Assembly: GCF_040436345.1 (NCBI RefSeq)
Contig: NC_133224.1
Span: forward strand, 8,548,741-8,612,740
DNA from: Pagrus major
Taxonomy: Eukaryota; Chordata; Actinopteri; Spariformes; Sparidae
DNA: 64,000 bases
Reading direction: 5' to 3'
Below the pieces are notes generated by a model that saw only the letters and a list, made by a program, of their open reading frames with translations, made no database searches and was not told the DNA's origin. The first letter of the stretch is position 1. Every line of letters starts with the position of its first letter. This document shows positions 12,701-24,300 of this stretch, in pieces. The position numbers and the translations under genes are program-made.

Positions 12701-12767
12701 TTTGAGACATACTCCTTTGGCCAGCAACAGGATTGGTCCTAAGGCACCTGAATACACTCCTCAACAT
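9708..12767 (-). CDS. dhrs4: Dehydrogenase/reductase SDR family member 4 (NADP-retinol/carbonyl reductase)
   Basis: Eight coding exons read on the minus strand: 12767-12655, 11531-11354, 11256-11155, 10974-10904, 10816-10765, 10224-10090, 9964-9909 and 9822-9708, in phase, giving 273 aa (human DHRS4 is 278). Classical SDR signatures are all present: cofactor loop TASTDGIG (aa 33-40), SNAAVNP (110-116), Ser164 in FVSSVAG, and Tyr177/Lys181 in [26 protein letters not shown] and [13 protein letters not shown] match DHRS4 closely. The C-terminus is CRL, a peroxisomal PTS1-type tripeptide (SRL in human). The N-terminus has about 25 residues before the fold, with a second Met at 20, so a mitochondrial-type leader or a shorter start is possible. 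It probably reduces retinal and other carbonyls with NADPH. It converges on tinf2 and is head-to-head with efs. Confidence 0.95.
10233..10352 (-). mobile_element. TTAA MITE, family B, partial copy
   Basis: This segment is the reverse complement of the left third of the element at 12081-12449: they share GAGTTTGTATTATTACCTC and CTCTAAAACTACAC/TAGTGCCCC. It ends at TTAA (10353-10356). The other end is missing. It begins within about 10 bp of a dhrs4 splice acceptor. Confidence 0.6.
12081..12449. mobile_element. TTAA MITE, family B, near-complete copy
   Basis: Flanking TTAA lies at 12077-12080 and 12450-12453. Terminal inverted repeats are AGGGGCACTATGTAGTTTT on the left and AGGTGCACTATGTAGTTTT (reverse complement) on the right. 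The element is 369 bp, with no coding capacity, and sits in the first coding intron of dhrs4. Confidence 0.7.
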
Positions 12768-14140
12768 CACCTATGGACAGAGGATTTTATGAAAACACTG
12801 GGTAACTAGGGCAGAGGTCATCTGGATTGACAGAAGTGGTGCACAAGCTGAATCTCGAGTGATATAACTTAAGTTGACACCCACTTTTTCATCATTCACT
12901 TAAACTAACAATACAGCTATTTATACGTGATGAAGGAAAAGCATTAATGAAACACTTGATCGGTATATTTACAGAGGCAGACAACTTTATGCAAGTTTAT
13001 GCTTTAACACAGTGGACTACATTGTACAGGCAACTAATGCAACCACGAAAGTATGATGTAAAGCATTATCTCACCCTGCAGTTCATGCAAAACTGAACAC
13101 GAGGTTGTACATAAGTAGGATTTGTCGAAATACTCTCAAGTCTACAGCCTGGACCTTTGACTACCGAGGATTCGTGTGTCGCTACAGTCTACAGTATTTT
13201 CCGGGTAGGAGTCCAGCTGTCAAAATAAAAGCATCCAGTGAACACCCGACGCAGTTTGCCGTTTTTAAACTCAATTGCACGTCCAAAATATCACACCATT
13301 TGTTTAGCAGATTTAGATGTTTGCTGTACCGCGTGATGCTAGTCGCACTACGAGGCACATATTTAGTTTATTTCTCAATTTACAGCTCAGCGTTCTGGTT
13401 AACGGATACATTCTGAGGTCCCTAAACGCAACCCGCAAAAACGAGCCAATCACAAAGGCCGTGTGCGTTCCGGGCTGCGGATACTTCCGCGACTCCACAG
13501 CTGCTGGATCGGTCTAAAGCCTGGCGCTGACACCCATCCTCCGCTATCACATTAGCGGGCTACGTGAGCCTCCGAGGAGGCGGAGGGAATTTTGTTGTCA
13601 TCGCCAAAGATGATTGAACGCCGATGGCCACAGATTTTCACGCCTGAAAAGAAGTGATTTCACGTATCACGGACCGTACGCCGATGTGAAGTTTGTCGGC
13701 GAAAAGGAAAAAAAAACAAGGTAATTATTTTAAAACGACCGCTTTTGATGCTGATGTAGGTTGGTAAATAAGTCGGCGTTCAGCGGTTTTACCCGGCGGT
13801 GCCATTGTTGTTTTGAACTGAACTTTAGCGTTAGCAGCGATGAAGATAACCAGCGTTAGCTAGCTAGTGTTAGCAGCTAGGCCGCGACAACACTGCTAAC
13901 ATTACTCCTGCCAGCGTACGTTCAAATGAACTATCATTTAGCCGAGGCAGCAACTACACACTCAACTGTTTGAGATATCTTTGATAGCGAGTGCACACCG
14001 CTTATTTATCCGCGATGCTAAGCTAACGCTAGCTTTCGCTGAACGGGCTGCGTTCAACGTAACGTTACTGGGCGTGGAAATCCCAGACAGGTGTTGCCGC
14101 TGCCCGCCTGGCTGCGACTTCACATGTCTCTCGTAACGAA
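12768..14140. promoter_or_regulatory. Head-to-head promoter region of dhrs4 and efs
   Basis: CpG-rich DNA from about 13400 to 14140 lies between the divergent genes. For efs, a non-coding first exon probably ends at a donor near 13720 (ACAAG|GTAATT) and splices to an acceptor at 14201. For dhrs4, an acceptor-like CCATAG sits just before its ATG, so its 5' UTR may start in the same GC-rich block. The AT-richer part at 12780-13100 shows nothing else. Confidence 0.5.
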
Positions 14141-14201
14141 GTGAGTTGAGGTAAACGTCATGTGTGAGTCGTGAAACGCGTTTCTGCGTGGATTATTACA
14201 G

Positions 14202-14402
14202 GATCCCTATGAAGGCTGAGACGACGAGGCGCCCGGACTTGGAGATGTGTCCTGCCCAGACCCAGCTGTGCCTCTGCACCGAGCCGAGTCTCTGGCGACC
14301 AGCACGTCCGTGAGATCCACAGCTGATCTCGATGGATGACCCAGACTGACCGGGACACTCGAGTTATAGTTTCTCTGAGACATAACTGTGAACTTAGCAA
14401 CG
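14202..14402 (+). promoter_or_regulatory. efs: efs 5' leader with two upstream ORFs
   Basis: The exon starts after the acceptor at 14200-14201 and ends at the donor at 14415. Before the efs ATG (14403) there is a 34-codon uORF (14209-14313, starting MKAETTRRPD) and a five-codon uORF (14332-14349, MDDPD). Both end before the main start. Such uORFs usually lower translation of the main frame. Confidence 0.5.
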
Positions 14403-17400
14403 ATGTCTGTCTCTGTAAGTACAGTAAATTGTCTCTTTGTTTGTGTGAATTTGCATATGCTGGTTTTAATAATATCACTTTGATGGACAAATGTAAGATA
14501 AACTAACTTGATTTAAAAAAAAAAAATCATTAGTTGCTGACTGTTTTCACCTATTTAATATTATCCCACCTTATCTGTATATTTTATCACTGTCCTCATT
14601 GCCTCCATGTCTGTTTTAAGGGGGTCCCACATGGCTCGATGGAGCCTAGCTGTCCCCAGGGGGTGGGTATAGAAAATGAAAGGGGGCTTGACTCCCTGGC
14701 TTTGGGTTGGCAATTAAGGCCTAAACAGCAAGGGACAGATGTGCCTCTCATCCCCTCCCCCTCCCTCTCATCTCCCTCATTACCATTAAGCCCTTGTGTC
14801 CATTTGATCATTGATCCTCCCTGACTGTGCCCCTCTTTCACTCTGCCTCACGCTTAATGACCCAGCTGTGAATTTTTGATTTCGTCATGATGCCTGGGTT
14901 TTACATTTTAAATATTTTGGTGTGCATCCATCCTCTCCCCCCCCCCCCCTCGCTCTCCCATGCAGACGTTTTACGAGATCTTCCCTATTCACTCCTATTC
15001 ACTCTCCATTCAACAGCTCCAAACAATCAACCTTTTTATGCTCCTGACTTGGCACTGCTGTGTCAATGTAGTTGTTTGTTTGTGGTGTGCAAATGTGAGA
15101 CACTTGCTTGTGTGAGTTTAGGCTGTCGATTAAAACCTACTTTCATTTGGTGTGTGTGTGTGTGTGTGTGTATGCGCATTACTGAACAAGAGGGTCCGTG
15201 TTTATGACTTCTACTCTTGTCTCGCCCTCTCTCTCAGACGGTATTGGCAAAGGCACTGTTCGACAACGCGGCAGAAAGCCCGGAGGAGCTGGCCTTCCGG
15301 AAAGGCGACATCCTGATGGTTCTTGAACAGGAGCAGAGTGGCGGGCCGGGCTGGTGGCTCTGCTCCCTTCATGGCAGGCAGGGAATTGCCCCTGCCAACC
15401 GCCTTCGACTTCTTCAAACCGCCCCAAACCCAGGCCATGTTGAGGACTCTGTCTACCTGTCGCCTGGTTCCCCACTGGCACGGACTGCTGTCAGCAGCAG
15501 TGCAGAGGACATAGATGGAGTGTATCGCTCCCCGCCAGGCGTGGGTGAAGGACGAGGAGTTGCAGCAGCCTCGAGGCCTGGGGAGCTGCGCAGAGTCGAG
15601 GGTGGGCGCCCCCGCTCGCACTCCAGCTCTGGCACCCGGCCCAGACCTGACTGGGATATTGGGGTGGCAGGACGTCCTCGCTCACCCTCTCTGAGAGGAA
15701 GAGGCACGGAAATGCCAGGAACACTTTATCAGACTCCTGTAAGTCCCATGCCCTCAGCCGCTCAGCATGCCAGGCAGCCAGGAGCTCTCATGGCTTCAGA
15801 GTCTGTGTACCTCTCCCCCACTGGAGTGCCAAGGGCAGCTGATGAACCAGATGACACTACATATTTAGTCCCTAGAGAAACACTAACAACAGGACACCTG
15901 GACGACTGTTACTTGGTGCCCAAAGGTACCCCACTCGCAGGTGACGATGTTTACCAGTCCCCAACAGGAGGAGTTGTGGCCCCAGCTGTCTGCTCTAATG
16001 GCCCCTCTGTTGTGGGAGGAATACCCGGAAGCCCCCAGCCCAAAGTGAGCCAAGACACACCTGGGATGTACCAAACACCCACCGCTGTGGGAGCAAGCCT
16101 TCACAGGACTCCGGCCACAGTTTTGGCCCATCAGCACCCATCTCCATTAACCACAGCCCAAGCATCTCCCAGACCTCTGCTCAAGGGAGTTTCACCCAAC
16201 CCTGTTGCAACCAGGGGCAAACCCGGCCTGGCATGTCACCGGGGCTCCCCTTTGCTGGTCAGAGCAGGACAGATCAGGGTTCCCGGATCACCAAATTTTG
16301 CCCGCAAACCTCCACCACCGGCACCTCCGGTGAGGGGAGTTACGAGGAAAGGTGCACAGCAAGCAGCACTGTCATCAGATTCTAATTCTGTGCCCAAACC
16401 TACTGCTCAGGTCACTCCTGCAGGCCTGCAGCAAGAAGTGGACAAACAGAGCGGAACTCCCCAGAATAAGGAGGAAAGGATGAACAATGGCCTGGAGAAA
16501 ATCCGAAATGTGCAGAACAAAAAAGGAAATCAGGATTACTCAGATCCTGTTGATGATCAGGTTTGTGATGGCTACTACACTTACTGTACCATTGTTGAAG
16601 CAGTTGTTGGTTCATATTATTGTTTCTTTGGCAGTTTTATACACATTTAAATTGCTCCAAAAAATGCATTTTCTCTTATGGAGTTTTTGAGTGTAGTAGA
16701 TTTGCATGTTTCATAAGCATGTTAGAAAAAAATACAAAGTTTGGGAGACCAGGACCTGCAAATATAATTCATTTTTGTGTTTGTTGCCTTGGTAGGTGTA
16801 TGACACCCCTCCCAGTGGCAGGTGGCAGCGTCCAGTCCCATCTGCCCTTGGTGAGGATGATGGCATCTATGACACCCCTCGCAGTGTCCCACCACAAGCT
16901 GACTCTGAGACAGAGGTAAAGAATCTTTATTTGACCAACCTGTTTTAAAAGTGATTGTTTTTTTTTTTTAAATGGACTTCCTCTTAGATTATGACTTATA
17001 TAACATGCATTGTTCATTTTGACAACTATTGATCTTTTCAGGTCAGATTTTGACCTCGTAAAGTTTTGATTTTGTGTATTTTCATAAAATTAGTTGTTTG
17101 AAGAGTTCAGATTTGAACTGTCATTGGTGCTGTCTTCTGAGGGTTTTGCTCCTGCATGTGATATCCATATAATTAAGCTCTCCTTTATTGAAAGTGACAG
17201 TGAAATCACAACCCTTATGAAAGTTATGATTTACCAAAAAAAAATGCTGGGAACTGGGGTAAACCGTTGTGTTGGATTCATGTCTGTACACGTGAAGCGC
17301 TTCACCAACAAAAGATGACTATCAAACACCCTGTCACCATTTCTTCCCACATTCCACCATCAGTCTGTGTCCCTGCCCCCCTTCAAGGCTTGGCCACACC

Positions 17401-20400
17401 TGTCTCTGTCTGCTGTGGGAGCCTGTCTATCCAGTCCAAATGCTGCTGCTATTTTCTCCCAGTCACACCCATCTGTCAGGGCCATGCCAAGGCCATACCA
17501 CAGCACCCTGCCCCCAGTGGTCTCCCCTTTAATGTTGCTTGAATATGTCTGCCAGCTGTTGGATTATTTTTTCCTCTTTGCCTGCAGTTACTGTGTGTGG
17601 ACTGCAGACTCACTGCTTTTGCATGTAGCTGTTGAAGTAATGACCCTCTGTACACACAATGCACATTTTCAAAATATTCCCTCTGCCTTCTCCCCCACTT
17701 GTAGGTCTATGATGTCCCCACTATCGCTCTGAACATGTCCACATCAGATGTCCAGCCTGATGAAGTTGATGACGATGTATACAGTGTCCCCACACTTCCA
17801 GGTGTGCCTCTGGGCCCAGGGGAGTCCACCACCAGCCTCTCTACTGAGGATGCGTCCCAGGTTGGACAGGTCTATCGTGTCCCCGGACACGAGAAACGAG
17901 CCAGTGGCGGAAGTCATAAGCGGGACTCCTCTGAGCCTGACTGTGGCATCTATGACATGCCTGCTTTGACTGTCGAAGCGCTCCCTCACTCTTTGTCATC
18001 CTCCTCCACCTCTACTCGCCGCCTCTCCGTCTCTAGTAACGGTTCAGGCGATGTGCAGTGGAGAGCCTCGCTTTCCAGCCTCGTCCATTCGGTGCTGAGC
18101 ACAGTCTCCTGCTCGGCCTCCACTCTGTCGTCACGGGATCTGGCCACTTCGCTGGCTGAAATCCTGTCGACCTGGAAAGCCAGTCACTCGGATGATCCTC
18201 CACCGCCTCTTCAGCAGGCATGGGCTCGCTTATCGGACCTCCTGCCAGCGCTTTCTGCTGTTGGAAATGCTCCCCCATCTGAAGGGCTCTTGACGCTGGT
18301 CCAACGCTCCCTTGAGGAAAGCGCTCTCCTCTTGCAGGCTCAGGGCCGCCCCCGCCTGCCATCTCAAGACTCCTTGTCCCGCAGACCATTGCCCGCGCTC
18401 CCCGTGCCTGACGGGAAGTCTTCAGGGGGTGGGATGGGCTCCCGTAAAGGTAGCTGGATCCAGGAGAGGCCACTGCCCCCAACCCCTCAGCCTGCTTTTC
18501 CTTTGCCTCCAACTCCATCGACTGTGACGCTGACAGTGGGCCCTGTTGATGGAGAGGATGACCCCAGCAATGAGTACGCAGGGATTGGCCTAACTCCCAT
18601 TCCTGCCCCAGTACCTACTGGAGACAGTGTTGGATACGTCAAGCTGCAGGTCTGTTGTCATGATGAAATGAATTTATTGTTAGCCAGCACTCGGCTCCAG
18701 AATAACTTATTTCACGTCCCCAAACCTTTTTTTTAACCATCTCGAAGTAAACATAAACCGTCCCAAAATCAAAATGTTGTGTCTCTACTTTATCATTTAC
18801 AATTGTTAGTCAAAAGTGTTAGTATTTATACTTTTACCTCCAAACTGCAGTTCACTGTTAAACGCTTTGTGTCCCTCTGAATACTGTTTTTATTTTCGTT
18901 GGCTGATAGCTCTTTGGGTTCCATTAGCTTTTAGCTCAATTAGCCTGTAGGACCCTGTTGTGGACTGGCTGCTAACTGGTAACTGCTAACTAGCTCTCTG
19001 CCAACTGTTTTCCAACACAGATTTGTTGTACACTATCGAGCAATTATCAGTGAAAAAAATAGGGTATGTTCCTGTTTATAGTGAGTTTACAGCGTCTTCT
19101 CAGATTTTAATGCATCACATTTTTTGTAGGTCTCGCGGTGAGGTGCCAGCCAGTGATGATAATACTGTAGTAACAGCATGAGAAGACACGCCTGTTGTCA
19201 GCACTCGCTTCTGTTTTTCAATTGCTTTGTTAAGCTTACATATGTAGAAATCTTCTAGAAACACATTTTCTATCCTCCCTAGACAACGAGTGTTTTTTGT
19301 GCTTCAACACATCATGTTGTGTCATGGTTACAATACAAACATGGCTGCTAAATGTGTCTGTAAACATGCTCGACTCTTCTCTCCCCCCCACACTAGGGTA
19401 AACCTGAGCCACCTCCTGACAGCCTGACTGAGAACGGACAAACTATCACTGCAGAGCTGAGGGTGAGTCTCTTCCTCTGCACACAGTCCTCACTCCTGCA
19501 GTCCACAGGCTGTCATGCTAAGAGAGTTTTTGTTGTACAGAACCACACACAGCAAGTCTACACAGATAAGTCATTGATTCACTCTGTGTTCACAGTGCAC
19601 TCTGTTTACTAATGAGCACTGTGACTCATTAATCCAGTTTGCAGCAGCTCTTTGGCTACCGATGTAGTCGAAACCCGTTTTCAGCTTACACTTAACATGC
19701 TTTCTCAACACTACCTGACCTAACTATCATATTAAGCCATGTTTGTAGAATGTGTTGTTTATCTCAGAGTCTTTGTTCGTTGTTTCTGAGAGGTCAACAG
19801 CAGGGACTACAACTGGAGGCTTGAAAAAACACACATAAGCAGAGATTACAGTCAAGTATTGTCTAGTGTTATCTCTTAAGTCAGTTCTGCCTTCTGCTGC
19901 CTGAGACTGAGGTCATGGTTTCTTATCACTCTGCATTTCTTCTACTCCTTGCTAGATTCCTTGGTTGCGCCATAGATGACCAACAAGAGGTCACTTGTAA
20001 ATCTTAACAGTCTTGCCTCACATAGACTGGAGGCTGCCGGACAATAAGTGACAGAAAAGCACAGTAATTCTTTCAACAGTGGCACTTGGCTGACGTACTA
20101 TATATGTGTTTGTGCCTGACTTTCTCTTGCTAAGTTTAGTGTCTCAACAAATAGAGAGTTGACTGCACATGTTTTGCATTTCATTAACATAGTCATAAAA
20201 CTTCTGCATCAGTGAGAAGGTGCAGCTTGTGCTCTCCAAGTGGTTTTCCCCGTTTTGGCGCATTTAGGATACTAATAACCGTTTTCCAAAGCAAACCTCA
20301 CTTATTACTTACAAAATTGTTATTATTTCCTGCCGCCAATGCAGCTGTTAGTTACGCAGCAAAAATGTACTTTATCAAAGTTGTTTTTTTCTGCTTCTGG

Positions 20401-21239
20401 TATGTTTACATGAGGAAGCTCCGATATTCAGGAGTTAGATAAATGGTTGTTTAAAATTCAGGCTGTGACTCAAATGTCAGTTATTTTCTCTGTTAATCAT
20501 TTGCTCCATAAATTATCAGAAAACAGAGGAAAGTTACCGTTGTAATATCCCATAGCACATGCAACGTCCTCACATATCTGGATTTGTCCAAAAGTAGAGA
20601 ACTTTGTTTACTATTTGATGCTGTAGCATAACTTTCATTTACAAATACTTTGTTTTCATCTTTCCTCATACAGTTGAACCAAACCCCCCTCCCGGTGTCC
20701 CTCTCCCTGGAGGATTCGGAGCTGCTTTCCTTTTACTCCTCTCAGAGCCTCGCTCACCTCTCCTGCTTGGCCGACGCCATCGATGTGCTCTTCAGCAGCG
20801 TTCAGGGCAACCAACCGCCACGCATCTTCGTCGCCAGAGGGAAGAGTCTCATCGTGACGGCGCACAAGCTGGTGTTCATTGGGGACACGCTGTCCCGCCT
20901 TCTCAGCTCTGCCGACCTCAGGGCCAAGGTATGTAGAGAAAGGCCCTCTGCGAGACATGATATGTAGCCTGGAAGACAAAAAATGCTTTTGCAGTTTTAA
21001 AATTGATCAAAGCTGTATAATAATTCAGTTATTAACTCTTTTCTCTACTTCAGATCACGACCTCGGGGGGACGACTATGCCAGGCCTTGAAGTCCGTTGT
21101 CGTGGCAACAAAGGGAGCAGCACAAAACTACCCGTCGGTATCCGCCACTCAGGAGATGGTGGACCGCGTCGCCGAGCTCTCCCAGCAGGCAGCTGGCTTC
21201 TCCACTCTGCTCCAGCGTCTGGCAGAAATATCTTCATGA
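14403..21239 (+). CDS. efs: EFS/Sin-type Cas-family docking adaptor
   Basis: Seven coding exons: 14403-14414, 15238-16560, 16796-16915, 17705-18649, 19397-19462, 20674-20928 and 21054-21239, in phase, giving 968 aa. An N-terminal SH3 domain (about aa 5-64) includes AKALFDN, GWWLCSLHGRQGIAPANRL. It is followed by a substrate domain with about fifteen YxxP motifs (YLSP, YQTP, YLVP, YDTP, YDVP, YRVP, YDMP), the SH2-docking sites for Crk-type adaptors. Proline-rich Src-SH3 ligands are RKPPPPAPPVR and RPLPPTPQP. The C-terminal Cas-family four-helix region includes NQPPRIFVARGK and AHKLVFIGDTLSR. It should act in the cytoplasm at adhesions and in lymphoid signalling as a Src/Fyn substrate. The family call is firm. 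EFS rather than BCAR1, NEDD9 or CASS4 rests mainly on synteny; at 968 aa it is much longer than human EFS (561). Confidence 0.86.
15150..15171. repeat. (GT)n microsatellite
   Basis: About eleven GT units lie in efs intron 1, roughly 65 bp upstream of the exon 2 acceptor. A 12-base C run occurs at about 14938-14949 in the same intron. Confidence 0.9.
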
Positions 21240-23480
21240 TATTTCATATCGCTTGCGTAAAAACTTTGTTTACACTACACGTATATTTTCTCCCTTTGAA
21301 ATGCCTTATTTGTTGTTAGACTCTTTCATTACCTTTTGTTTGAGTGGGATTGAAGCAAGTGAAGTTGAGCCCTGGAACGAGTGTTCAGCCTTGCTGCAGC
21401 TGTTACGAGGCTGGGTTTTGACTGTGTTGGTCCTGTCCTTCAAGTGTGTGTTGGTTTGCCTTTGTTTATATACTGACCTCCGTGCTTTGATGCCATGCAC
21501 ACTTGTCTTTTTGAGTGTTAACTTATTGAATATTTGAAGCCCCGTCGTGGCTTTGAGCATCCGCGCAGACTGCTTTTTTTGGGAGCTTTGCTTTATTGTG
21601 TTTGCCATATTTTCTTCCCCTCACATGATAGCCACTTTTCCTTCCTTCCTCTATTTATTTAGCCATCCCCCCTATTCCAAAAATAGCACAGGAGGAGGCC
21701 TTACATCCTGGTTCTGGCCTACTTTTTACTGTGATACCTGAAAGGCCTTTTGTGATTATCATTCTGAAGCTGTTGAAGCTGCATATTGAGTGTTTGGGGC
21801 TTAATATGGGAGAAATGGAATAGGGTGTGGAAAAGGAAGTTTGCCCGACTTCCATTCTTAATCTGTGCAAGTATGTGTTGTGTTTCGTGTAGTTCCCATC
21901 TCCACTAGAAAACCAAGATTAACTGCAGTACGGCGTGTAATCCCTTCGTGAGGATTATAATAAACATCTCTCAACACATTACATTCATGCAGTCTTACAC
22001 ACCTCATGAAGAAAAAATTGGAGTCCTGTCTGACAGAGAGAGATAATACTTGAGAAGTGATGCAATGACTGAGAGTGAATAATGATAGTTGGGTAATCCT
22101 GTTCTTTCCCACAGTCACTTGTAGCCTGGCAATGGATAAGAAACCAGTTGACCAAGCTCACCTGTCTCCACATGTCTTCTTATGATCTGCATGCTTGTTT
22201 CTTTGACACTCTTTGCTTTTCATGTTAATTTCCCGCAAATATGTTGTCACCACTGTCAACAGTGCTTACTCACACCTGCTTTGATAGTTTTACGACTTTG
22301 CTGTGAGGGCTGGGTGTTTAAATATATCTAATAAGGACAGTCTAGTATAACAGTGGAATACATTTCACTGCACGTGTACTTGATTTTTAAACATATCACC
22401 CAGCCTAAGTAGAAACTGAAAGGAAGCATATCCCACTTTTTGATTGAAGTAGGAGAATTTTGCATTTTCTAACAAAATCCATATCTGTTTTCCATTTGAA
22501 GTATTTAATTTTCGGGATGAAGCTGTGGTTGAACACGTAGTCGAATGGAAGCTGAACAAAAATTTACACTACAAATATTGACTGTGTAAACACTCGACCA
22601 GCTTCATCTTTGGGGTGCTCTGCAACGTTGGATTTTAAGTGTTAGGATCTATTGTCCGTATCGTCAATCATATTGCTTAACTTTATAATCAAGTTTTATT
22701 TTTCAGATCCGAATCGGTGTCGGCATCAGGGCATTGCATAATCATCCTCTGTGTTGTGTGGCTCAGTTTAAAATTATTCTTTAAGGAATACTTTATCTTC
22801 TTCCTTTTACATTTTCTCTACTGCAGTGCCACCTTGTGGAGGTTTGAAGTATTAATGAATACCTGCCTGCCAAAACAGGCTCTATACTGTTACGTATGAA
22901 GAGAGCATGTAACCTTTTAGCTCTTTATTTATTATTGTCAGTTTTTTATGTTCTTTTGCTTTCCAGTTTGCATGGCTTTAAGTTGCTTTATAACTTTATA
23001 TATGCACATCCTTCACCAGGGGTGATGTTTCTGGGTAATTTACAACAAACAAGAAGGTTTCTACCTGTTTTTGTTTAGTTGTTTGTTTTTGTTTTCATAA
23101 GAATATGTGAGCTCAAAGATATTGCTGTATTTTCTTTTGTACAAGAAAAGGTTTTTACACTATGTGAACTCATTATGAGGCTGTTATCCATATTTGCTGA
23201 GGTATAAAAGTGATTTTTTTTCCTCCTCCCACAGTAAGCAGACCTAAACCACTTTACTTTTAACACTACATTTGATGTCTGTCTTGTATTCCTGTTCAGA
23301 ATGCACAAATACATCTTTTGCAATTAAACAAATGTGTTTTTTTGTGATTTTTATGTGAATAATTAGCCAAAAACAACTCCAGAGACAGTAAATTTTAGTC
23401 CAAAATAAAATAAATAAACTTTTAAAATGTCGTATTAAAATTGTGAGTCTAGGGGGCTTAAATCGGCCCCAATGTTGTTT
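21240..23480 (+). other. efs: efs 3' UTR and spacer to acin1
   Basis: AT-rich DNA without a recognisable gene. A cluster of AATAAA signals near 23403-23418 could end a roughly 2.1 kb efs 3' UTR about 180 bp before the acin1 ATG. No strong earlier canonical signal was noticed in this stretch. Confidence 0.45.
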
Positions 23481-24300
23481 TCAGTGCTGTTTATGTGACT
23501 CGGGGACGAGCCGAGCTCAGCCGGAAGCTGCCGAGCTGTGACGCCGAGCAGCAGCCGTAGCGACGCTTGTTGGAGTTTAGACAAGCGGAGGGAGCAAAAT
23601 GGCGGACGAAGATATTACGCTTGATGGAAAACCTCTACACTCGCTCCGAGTCGCGGATTTAAAAGCCGCCCTGGAGCAGAGAAACCTCTCGAAGAGCGGG
23701 CAGAAAAACACGCTCGTCAAGCGGCTGAAGGGGGTGAGTTTTGGCCCGTGTTGCGGGTCGCCTGTCGAGTCTGGCTAAGTTCAGCGGCGGGCGAGTGACG
23801 GCGGGGGTTAACAGTAACGTTAGAGGCCGTGTCGGTGTGTGTGGGCTCGGGAGCGGGAACACATAAATCCTCTGCCGCTCGTTATTACACGCAGACAACA
23901 GTGTTTTGTTCCCGCTCGTTTGTGACCGACGGCACGACGAAACTGTTAAACCCACCGAGTTGGGACTTAAATCGCAAGTACTCGCGGCGCACCGTGTTGC
24001 ACACAGTTGAACTGTGCACCTGTCAAGTCGAGGCCTAAGCCGAGTGTAAGCGAGCGCACACAGTGTACAGTACACGGCCGTGACCGCGCTCCGTGCGAGT
24101 GTGTGTGTGTGTGTTTGGGTTACGGGGGCGCGCATCGCCATGTAAACACAATTTTTTTTTTTTACGAGCGTCACCAGGAAGTAAATACACAATTATTCGA
24201 TGTTGTGTGAAGTTATTTTCGTGAACACTGTCCTTGTGTTTGGCACGAGGCGGTCAGCCGATAAACAACGATAGGTTTCAGGGCCGTGGACAGGATTTGA
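23481..24300 (+). promoter_or_regulatory. acin1: CpG-island promoter of acin1 (long isoform)
   Basis: CpG-dense DNA starts abruptly at about 23500, contains the ATG at 23599 and runs through the start of intron 1 to about 24300. No TATA box is seen. Confidence 0.6.

Noticed and set aside
23829-24192. Open frames on both strands in the CpG-rich start of acin1 intron 1
   Set aside because: They lie in an intron immediately after a strong donor; stop codons are scarce only because of GC content.
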